DNA from: Pseudomonadota bacterium
GTDB lineage: Bacteria; Pseudomonadota; Gammaproteobacteria; Steroidobacterales; Steroidobacteraceae
Assembly: GCA_016713725.1 (NCBI GenBank)
Contig: JADJOO010000030.1
Span: forward strand, 1 to 16,576
DNA: 16,576 nt
Reading direction: 5' to 3'
Below, piece by piece: positions 1-6,423 of the stretch. The position numbers and the translations under genes were made by a program. Numbering within the stretch: position 1 is the first letter of the stretch; each line of letters starts with the position of its first letter. The notes beneath the pieces were generated by a model. That model ran no database searches and had not been told where the DNA came from. It worked only from the letters and a program-made list of their open reading frames with translations.

Positions 1-1997
1 TTGTAGAGGTTGCCGTCCGTATCCTCGTTCCTGCCCACGGGTGACAGCTCGCCACGAGCTGGGCTGAAAACTTCCCATGATGGGTCGTGTCTGTCAGCCG
101 GTAGTCCGCAGCACCGGTCTGCGCCGTAGAGTTGGAGCGGACTGGATTTGGCGTACCGGAGCACGGTAAAGTTGCCGACCACGGGCACGGCGCGGCGCGT
201 GTTCGTCACGGCATCCCATTGCACCGCGTCTGATGTAGTCTGCTGCGTCCGTGTAGTACGGTGTCAGTTTGGCGCTCCATTGCTAGGAATAAGGCATCGT
301 GCCGGTTGGCCGTGAGGCTCGCTGTGCAGGCCACCTCCGGCATCAGGTTCACGTCCCCCCGTAGCCGTTGCCGTCGCCGACGGGAGTTGTTCATGAACGC
401 CCACGCCATCTGCCACGTGGACTGGGTGGCGGCGCTCACTTACAGGGTTGGGCAGGCGGATGTCTTCTGCACCCGAACCGATCTCGTAAGCCTGAGTCGC
501 GCCCGGTACGAAGCAGCCGATCCATGGGGGTCCCAGTTGTCGTCCGTCTTGCCGCGTGAGCTGGCGTTGAACAGCGCCGCGTCTGCGTCTGGTTGCCATG
601 CCGCCAACGCCATGGTCGGATACGAGAGTCGAGGTTGTAGCCGTGAACCGGGACTGCACTCATGTTCCACGGCGGTTTCAAAGCGGGCGCCCGGGATATG
701 CGTCCAGCGTTTCGTTGCCAATCTCGGCTACCGCAGCAGCGTGGCGGTCCGCGCTGTCCGTCGTTCGGGTTCGAAATCGTGACCGCATGCCCGCGCCGGA
801 AGCGGCCACCAGTCAGCCAGCCAGTACTCCTGGTACTCGCCGCCGACGCGCAGGCTCTGCCCGGCAAGCGGGATCCCGGCACTGATGGCGGGCCCGGTGT
901 TCCTGCCGTCAGTCATCATCGGCATGCCCGGCGGCGCAACCGTCAATCTGGCCGCTCACCATCGTCGGGCCGCGGATCGGCGGGCGGGGTGATCCGTTCA
1001 AAGCTGTATCGCCGCCCGACCCGGTGGGCGGTTGCCCGACCCGTACCAGAATCCTTGTCGTCGCCGAAATCCATCTCGTGCTCGGTGTGCTGGTAGTACA
1101 CCCCGCGCCTGCGGGTTTCCCCAATCCAGACGGCCGGTGTAGGCAAGGTTGAACCGGTCGCTCTGGTTGTCGGTCGTGTCCATGCGCTGGTTGGCATAGG
1201 CCTCATACGGGATGACCCGGACGCCGTAACTGAAATGAATCAGGTGACCGTCACTCCGCCAGGCAAGCCGGACTGTCTGGTTGCGGGAATCGTAGGCGGT
1301 GGATCCGACTTCGGCGGTGGGCAGCGTGTGCCCGCCCGACCGGTGAGCGTGTAATGCTTGAAGCTATCGCCAGCCTGGTAGTTGTCGGCCTGGGCGAAGG
1401 CGCCGGTGTAGTTGAGGCTGAAGGTTTCCGTAGCGAACGTGCCGGAGAGATTTCCACCCCAGCCATCACCGTTGCCGCGATAGAACGTACCGGCTTCACC
1501 CTGCAGAACTTGAACGCCGGGCTGCGCGAACGCGGGGTCCGCAGAGCGCACCACGATGCTGCCGCCGATGCTGTCGCCGCCCACGCTGACCGGCGTCACT
1601 CCGGCGTAGACGTCGATGTTCGCTACAGCCGTGGGGTCGATGTAGGACAGGGGTGAATTCATGTGGTTGGGACAGGCGGCCACGAGGTCCATGCCGTCCA
1701 CCTGCGTGCGCAGGCGGTCGTCCGCGAGGCCACGGATGACCGGCAGGCTGGAGACGCCTCCGGCGCCATAAGCGCTGACCCCCGGCAGGTCCGTGAGCAG
1801 ACTGGCAGTGTCGCTGGTGCGGGCGCGTTTGCGGGCAATCTCTCGGCGCCGTCGAGGCCAAGGGCGCCCAAGCCGGGCGTGAGGATTCGGCGAGCCGTGA
1901 CCAGGATTTCTTCGAGGTTGGAGCCATCGTCCGCCGCCACACCCGGGGCGACGTAGAGGGCCAGTAATACGGCAACTGTAATCGGACGCGATCGCAT
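1..1997 (-). pseudogene. TonB-dependent receptor, copper-receptor-like (OprC/NosA type), multiply frameshifted, C-terminus outside window
   Basis: An outer-membrane TonB-dependent receptor can be pieced together across frames. It starts at ATG 1997 with a signal peptide (MRSRPITVAVLLALYVAPGV), preceded by CGGAG 9 nt upstream, and a TonB box (EEILVTA). After a frame change near 1822 the plug continues through GVSSLPVIRGLADDRL, the motif CPNHMNSPLSYIDP and VGGDSIGGSIVV. Another change near 1335 leads to the barrel (TAEVGSTAYDSRN, YEAYANQRMDTTDNQ), one near 1110 to VYYQHTEHEMDFGDDKD, and further changes to GMPMMTDGRNTG, YQEYW, QGYNLDS, STWQMAWAFMNN and the left edge. Met/His/Cys-rich motifs and the adjacent DUF2946 gene suggest copper or another soft metal; this substrate is inferred from family resemblance. 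Sequence between breaks is well preserved, so either the gene broke recently or this stretch is poorly sequenced. As given, no functional receptor could be made. Confidence 0.85.
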
Positions 1998-2151
1998 GTC
2001 TTCAGACTCCGAAAAAAAGAGGGGGCGTGGGAGCTCTGCCGAAGCCCCGCTGAGCCGACTCCCGGCGCCGTCCGACGTCGTTGCGGTCGGCCGTCACCGA
2101 TTCATCGCGATGCCATACGCAGTCCGCGACCGGCGCTCATAGGTGCAGCGG

Positions 2152-2649
2152 TCAAGATGAGACTACGAGCAGGCAGCGGATGCCCGGCGGACTGAAGCCG
2201 GGGCGCCAATGCAGGCGCGCGGCGTCAATCGGGCAGTCGAGCCTATGCCGGGGCTGACGAGGGGGGGCGCTCCGGGGCGGGTTGGCTCGATGCTGTGACC
2301 GATAGACAACAGCAGGTTCCGGTGGCGACGGAACGGCGTCTGGCGTCGCAGGACCGTCGAGAACCGACAACATGATCGGCGGTGGCGCGGCCGTGCCGGC
2401 GGCCGCAAAGACGCAGGGCGATTCGTGATGCGCGGGACTCTCAGGCCGCTGTCCATCATCCTGCGGGGGCGATTGCGCGCCCTGCGGCAGCGGCCCGGCG
2501 CCGTGGCACATCTGCATCGTGGGCGAATGATCTGCGCCCGTGCCCGGCATGAAACCAGGCGGCACCAGCATGCGGCACGCCAAGGCGGGTAACAGCAGCA
2601 GCGTGACCCAGAGGTGGGTCCTGCGACTTTGTGTCCAGCGGGCGTTCAT
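2152..2649 (-). CDS. DUF2946-like secreted or membrane-anchored protein, possibly with a frameshifted tail
   Basis: This 165-residue frame has an N-terminal hydrophobic segment (about residues 12-30), then PGFMP (31-35), MQMCHG (45-50) and HHESPCVFAAA (74-84). That order of a GFMP motif, a Met/His/Cys motif and a later Cys-Phe-Ala motif is typical of DUF2946 proteins, small exported proteins often found beside TonB-dependent copper receptors; their exact role is not established. Family members are usually about 110-140 residues and end near an Arg/Ala-Pro-Pro stretch. Here such a stretch (residues about 121-130) is followed by an unfamiliar basic tail of about 35 residues, so the stop may have been lost by an indel in the C/G run near 2262-2275. 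The receptor pseudogene lies 154 bp downstream on the same strand, which suggests a former operon. That gap holds only the receptor's ribosome binding site as far as I can see. No clear Shine-Dalgarno precedes this ATG. Confidence 0.6.
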   Translation of the reverse strand: MNARWTQSRRTHLWVTLLLLPALACRMLVPPGFMPGTGADHSPTMQMCHGAGPLPQGAQSPPQDDGQRPESPAHHESPCVFAAAGTAAPPPIMLSVLDGPATPDAVPSPPEPAVVYRSQHRANPPRSAPPRQPRHRLDCPIDAARLHWRPGFSPPGIRCLLVVSS

Positions 2650-2686
2650 GAGGAAAGTCTAGGTCAGAGCGGGCACGCTCCGCGAC

Positions 2687-2702
2687 CTGCGGTTATCCGC
2701 AG
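2687..2702. repeat. Perfect 6-bp inverted repeat with 4-nt loop upstream of the DUF2946-like gene
   Basis: CTGCGG and CCGCAG flank TTAT, 38 bp upstream of the DUF2946-like start codon, in the 117-bp gap between it and the nikR remnant. It could be an operator for the metal-related operon or an RNA hairpin. No T-run follows on either strand, so it is not a standard terminator. It does not match the NikR consensus I know (GTATGA/TCATAC half-sites). The rest of the gap shows no confident promoter. Confidence 0.3.
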
Positions 2703-2766
2703 TCCGCCCGCTTGATCACAGCGACGAGATCGCTGGCCATTCCCGCAATGAGGGCGAAGCCCCCGC

Positions 2767-3150
2767 CTAGGATCGCTTGACGTGCAAATGCGAGTGTCGC
2801 GAGAGCTTCGCGCTGCCATGCGCATGGGTTTCCGTCGAAAATTCAGCAGGCACCAGCACGAGGCGCCCATGCCGGACACCACGCTCCGCAATGACGTGAT
2901 CGGCGTAGTGGCGAACGTCTCCGACTCGGCCGCGCAGGACGTTGACTTCCATGCAACTTTCGTGATCCAGGTGCACGTGCAGAGTCGCGATCGACAGGTC
3001 GTGGTGATCGTGCGCTGCGTGGGTGAGTCGGCTCGCGAGTTCCCTGGCGTTGTGATCGAACACGTAGATGGCCGCCCCCAGGCACTGCGAGTCCGTTGAG
3101 CCATCGAGCGTCGACTGCTCGAGGCCGGCGCGCACCAGGTCGCGCATCGG
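2767..3150 (-). pseudogene. nikR: 5'-truncated nickel-responsive regulator NikR (metal-binding domain only)
   Basis: The 126-residue frame (ATG 3147 to TAG 2767) matches the C-terminal ACT-like nickel-binding domain of NikR. It starts at MRDLVRAGLEQ, which in whole NikR follows the ribbon-helix-helix domain. The nickel ligands are present: His46 (in HDHHD), His57 and His59 (ATLHVHLDH) and Cys65, equivalent to E. coli H76, H87, H89 and C95. VIAERGVRHGRL near the end is also characteristic. A His-rich tail (THAHGSAKLSRHSHLH) extends past the usual end. The first 35-40 residues, which form the DNA-binding domain, are absent: upstream in frame there is only about eight codons of unrelated sequence before a stop, and the DNA becomes the divergent receptor gene. 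NikR normally represses nickel-uptake genes when nickel is abundant; this product could bind nickel and oligomerise but should not bind operators. Confidence 0.85.
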
Positions 3151-3165
3151 CGAGTCGCGGGCCCG
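3148..3165. other. Deletion junction between divergent nikR and TonB receptor gene
   Basis: Recognisable NikR sequence ends at about 3148 on the minus strand, and recognisable receptor plug sequence (ASEGIVTSVQL) begins at about 3165 on the plus strand. Whole copies of such a pair would need, between these points, the NikR ribbon-helix-helix domain, the divergent promoters and operators, and the receptor's signal peptide and TonB box. Fewer than 20 bp remain. A single deletion of several hundred bases is the simplest explanation. Confidence 0.65.
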
Positions 3166-5075
3166 CGAGCGAAGGCATCGTCACGAGCGTGCAGCTGCAG
3201 GGCCGGCCGATCCTGCGACCCGGTGAAGTGCTCGAGGTCGTACCCGGGCTGGTCGTCACGCAGCACAGTGGCGACGGCAGGCGAACCAGTATTTCCTGCG
3301 TGGCTTCAACCTCGACCACGGTACCGACTTTGCGAAGCTACGTGGACGGCGTGCCGGTGAACATGCCGAACACGCTCATGGCCCAGGGGCTATGCCGACA
3401 TCAACTTCCTGGTCCACGAGCTGGTGGATACCGTGCAATACCGCTGGGTCCCTACTTTGCGAAGGAAACTTCTCGGCGGCCGGCGCGGCGCGCATCTCCT
3501 ACATCCGCGACAGCGGCGCGCCAACGCTGGGCCTGACGGTCGGCGAGGACAACTACTATCGGCTGTTCGCCAGCGCCTCGCCGCAGGTGGCGGGCGGGAC
3601 GCTGCTCCTGGGCCTCGACTGGTCGCAGACCGACGGGCCATGGACGCTGCCGGAGGATTTCCAGAAGACCAGCGGGGTCATCAAGTTCAATCGCGGCAAT
3701 GACCAGGCCGGGTTCTCCGTCACGGGCATGGGCTACGACGGCAGCTGGGACAGCACCGACCAGACTCCGCACGCCGGGCGGTGGACCTGCCGGGCTGATT
3801 CCGCGCTTCGGGCACGTGGACCCGACCACGGGCGGTAGGTCTCATCGCTACAGCCTGTCGGTCGACGCGTGGTCCCGGCACGGCGGGCGCGGCTGGGCGG
3901 CGTTGGCCTACGCCGTCGACTACCACCTCGACCTGATCTCACGAACTTCACCTACGCGCTCGACCCGGACAACGGCGACCGGTTCGAGCAATACGACAGT
4001 CGCCGGGTGTACGGCGGTCATTTCCGAGTACGACCTGCCGGCCTCGTTGAACGGGCTCGACGGCTCACTGCGCGCCGGCGCCGAACTGCGCATGGACGAC
4101 ATCGCGCCGGTCGCCTTGTACCGGACCTTCGCCCGCGAGCGCTTCGAGACGATCCGCAAGGACGACGTCCGCCAGACGCAGTACTCCGCCTACGTCATCC
4201 ATGACCAGCGCTGGACGGACTGGTTGCGCACCGAAGCAGGACTCCGCTTCGACTACCTGGATTTCTCCGGTCGACAGCGATCTCCCGGTAACTCCGGCGG
4301 CGAGACCGATTCGATCGCGAGCCCGAAACTGACGGTCGTGCTGGGGCCGTGGGCCGAGACAGAGTCTTCCTGAACGCGGGTCGCGGCTTTCACACCAATG
4401 ACGCCCGCGGCACAACGATCGCGTCGACCCCACGGACGGAGTCACCCCGACCGAACCTGTCGATCTATCGTGCCGGCCTCCGGCACGAGAGATCGGCGTC
4501 CGCACCGCGGCCGTACCCGGCCTGCAGTTGACGGCCGCCTTTTGGAACTTGGACATCGACTCGGAACTGCTGTTCGTCGGTGACGGCGGCATCACCGAGC
4601 CAAGCCGCGCAACCCGGCGCTATGGCGTCGAACTCGGCGCGTACTGGACCCCGTTCGAAACGGTGATCCTGGACGCGGATTACTCGTGGTCGCATGCCCG
4701 GTTCACCGAGTACGACCCCGCGGGCGACTACATTCCCGGTGCCGTGGAGACCGTCGTGTCGGTCGGCCTCAGCATCCAACGCGACTTGGGCTGGTTCGGT
4801 GGCCCGCTGGCGTTACTTCGGCCCCTGCCCACTGATCGAGGACAACAGCGTACGCTCGCACTCGACCTCGACAGGTGAATGCGCAGGCCGGTTACCGCTT
4901 CTCGCCACGCCTGAGCGTGATGGCGTCGGTCTTCAACCTGTTCGATGCCGAGGCCAGCGACATCAGCTACTTCTACGAATCGCGCTGCCGAACGAATCGC
5001 TGCCCGTCGCCCGACATTCACTTCCATCCTGCGGGGCCGCGAACGCTGCGGGTTGCCGCCGACCGTAGCTTTTGA
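3162..5075 (+). pseudogene. TonB-dependent receptor, probable NikR-linked (nickel-type), N-terminus deleted and many frameshifts
   Basis: The plus strand encodes a TonB-dependent receptor spread over all three frames. The order is plug RPILRPGEVLEVVPGLVVTQ; FLRGFNLDHGTDF; YVDGVPVNMP; GYADINFLVHELVDTVQY; then the barrel GNFSAAGAARISYIRDSG, LDWSQTDGPWTLPEDFQ, GLIPRFGHVDPTTGG, NFTYALDPDNGDRFEQYD, TEAGLRFDYLDFSG, FLNAGRGFHTNDARG, AAFWNLDIDSELLFVGDGG, AGYRFSPRLSVMASVFNLF, and a final HFHPAGPRTLRV before TGA 5073-5075. At least a dozen frame changes are needed, for example near 3278, 3336, 3385, 3451, 3467, 3770, 3790, 3937, 4020, 4360, 4803 and 4873. Signal peptide and TonB box are missing. Receptors with this plug commonly sit beside nikR and are thought to import nickel; the substrate is inferred from that context. 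The barrel is otherwise full length, so the damage is indels rather than loss of large pieces. Confidence 0.85.
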
Positions 5076-5121
5076 GGCCCACCGGACTCGTACGCTGGGG
5101 TTTGCCACATCTCGACGCACC

Positions 5122-5141
5122 ACTGCGCCGTGCGCAGTTTT
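5122..5141 (+). terminator. Probable Rho-independent terminator after the second TonB receptor
   Basis: ACTGCGC and GCGCAGT form a perfect 7-bp stem with a 3-nt loop (CGT), ending in TTTT, 47 bp after the receptor stop codon. The T-run is short, so efficiency is uncertain. It reads correctly only on the plus strand. The rest of the 239-bp gap to ttcA is GC-rich with no gene seen. On the minus strand it has a run of eight T's (5287-5294) just after the ttcA stop, but only a weak 3-4 bp stem before it. Confidence 0.5.
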
Positions 5142-5314
5142 CGGCGCGCCGAGGACGAGCCCAGGCGCCGCGCGCGGGCGTCGCCCCGTGGTTCTTCCCG
5201 GGCGCGTTCTGCCTCCCGCCGGGAAAAACACAGGAAAGGGCCCCGGGGCAAGGCCCGCCGTCCCTCCCACCACCCAAAAGAAGCGGAAAAAAAACGACGG
5301 CGAAAACCGCGGCG

Positions 5315-6355
5315 CTAGAGCTCTTCCCAGGGTTCCCGCCCTGACGAAACCGGAGTCGCCGTCGCGTCGGCGCCTGCAAGTGATGTCACCTGCTCGGCGG
5401 CAGCTGCCGCGGCGCGGCGAGCCTCGAGGCCCGCGAAATCAAACGACTTCGGGTCGGCGAGGTGTGACGTTGTCACGTTGCCCAGCGCGGAGAAAATCGC
5501 CTCGGTGCGTCCCGGAAACTCGAGCTCCCAGTCCGTCAGCATCTTCTTCACGTTGACGCGCTGCAGGTGCTGCTGCGAGCCGCAGAGCGTGCACGGAATG
5601 AGCGGAAACTGCCGGGCGCGCGCGTAGCGTTCGATTTCGCGCTCCGGCACGTAGGCCATGGGCCGGATCACGATGTGCCTGCCGTCTTCCGAGAGCAATT
5701 TCGGCGGCATCGTCTTCAGGCGGCCGCCGAAGAACATGTTCAGGAACAGCGTCTCGACGATGTCGTCGCGATGGTGCCCCAGCGCCACCTTCGTGATGCC
5801 GTTCTCCGACGCATAGCGATACAGCGCGCCGCGCCGCAGTCGGGAGCACAGTCCGCACATCGTGCGGCCCTCGGGAATCACGCGCTTCACCACGCGATAC
5901 GTGTCCTGCTCGATGACGTGGAATGGCACGCCGAGCGCGGTCAGGTAGTCGGGCAGCACGTGTTGCGGAAAGCCCGGCTGCTTCTGGTCGAGGTTGACTG
6001 CGACGAGCTCGAATTGCACCGGCGCACTGCGCTGCAGGGACATCAGCATGTCCAGCAGCGTGTAGGAATCCTTGCCGCCCGAGAGGCAGACCATCACGCG
6101 GTCGCCATCCTCGATCATGCGGAAGTCTTCGATGGCCTTGCCCACGAGACCACGCAGGCGCGCCTGCAGTCGCTTGAAAGACTTCGACGGCTGCCGTGCG
6201 GGCGCCGGTGTGACCGGGTGCCCGGACGGGCTGAGACCCAGATTCTTGTGCCGGTTCACGGTTTCACCATGGGCGGATCCGTATTCTGTCAACTGCCCGA
6301 TCCGACCGCGTACGGATGATCTCGAGCAAGCGTTAGTAACATGTAAATCACGCAT
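5315..6355 (-). CDS. ttcA: tRNA 2-thiocytidine(32) synthetase TtcA
   Basis: TtcA uses ATP and an iron-sulfur cluster to thiolate cytidine 32 of certain tRNAs in the cytoplasm. The 346-residue product has the PP-loop ATPase motif SGGKDS (92-97), the conserved block VNLDQKQPGFP (120-130), a CxxC pair (Cys167/Cys170, MCGLCSRLRRG), GHHRDDIVETLFLNMFFGG (193-211) and a second CxxC (Cys255/Cys258, CTLCGS), matching the cysteines that hold the cluster in the family. Start ATG 6355 is chosen because GGAGG lies 4 nt upstream; the frame stays open to 6457 without a better signal. With this start the first ~55 residues are unlike E. coli TtcA, and a GTG at 6259 would give a more usual N-terminus. The C-terminal ~35 residues are Ala-rich and probably disordered. 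The frame is intact, unlike the genes to its left, and the gene diverges from the kinase gene across 68 bp. Confidence 0.93.
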   Translation of the reverse strand: MRDLHVTNACSRSSVRGRIGQLTEYGSAHGETVNRHKNLGLSPSGHPVTPAPARQPSKSFKRLQARLRGLVGKAIEDFRMIEDGDRVMVCLSGGKDSYTLLDMLMSLQRSAPVQFELVAVNLDQKQPGFPQHVLPDYLTALGVPFHVIEQDTYRVVKRVIPEGRTMCGLCSRLRRGALYRYASENGITKVALGHHRDDIVETLFLNMFFGGRLKTMPPKLLSEDGRHIVIRPMAYVPEREIERYARARQFPLIPCTLCGSQQHLQRVNVKKMLTDWELEFPGRTEAIFSALGNVTTSHLADPKSFDFAGLEARRAAAAAAEQVTSLAGADATATPVSSGREPWEEL

Positions 6356-6357
6356 TA

Positions 6358-6382
6358 CTCCTCCGGTCCGCCCGGCATGGTA
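6358..6382 (-). promoter_or_regulatory. ttcA Shine-Dalgarno and possible -10 element
   Basis: On the minus strand GGAGGAG (6358-6364) precedes ATG 6355, supporting that start. TACCAT at 6377-6382 could be a -10 box giving a leader of about 15 nt, but no convincing -35 is visible. The divergent 68-bp gap must also carry the kinase promoter, which I cannot identify. Confidence 0.3.
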
Positions 6383-6423
6383 TCGCAGGCGACCGCCGCG
6401 CTGCGCGACGGAACTTTGCCCGC

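Noticed and set aside
261..1096. Overlapping plus-strand frames in the left region
   Set aside because: They run opposite to recognisable TonB-receptor fragments on the minus strand and contain no known motif.
5195..5245. Hairpin TTCCCGG/CCGGGAA and the GGGCCCCGGGGC palindrome as a terminator
   Set aside because: The loop is long and no T-run follows on either strand in the right orientation; GC-rich DNA gives such matches by chance.
5287..5314. Terminator for ttcA (run of eight T's on the minus strand)
   Set aside because: The T-run is good but the preceding stem is only 3-4 bp with a wobble pair, so it is mentioned but not called.
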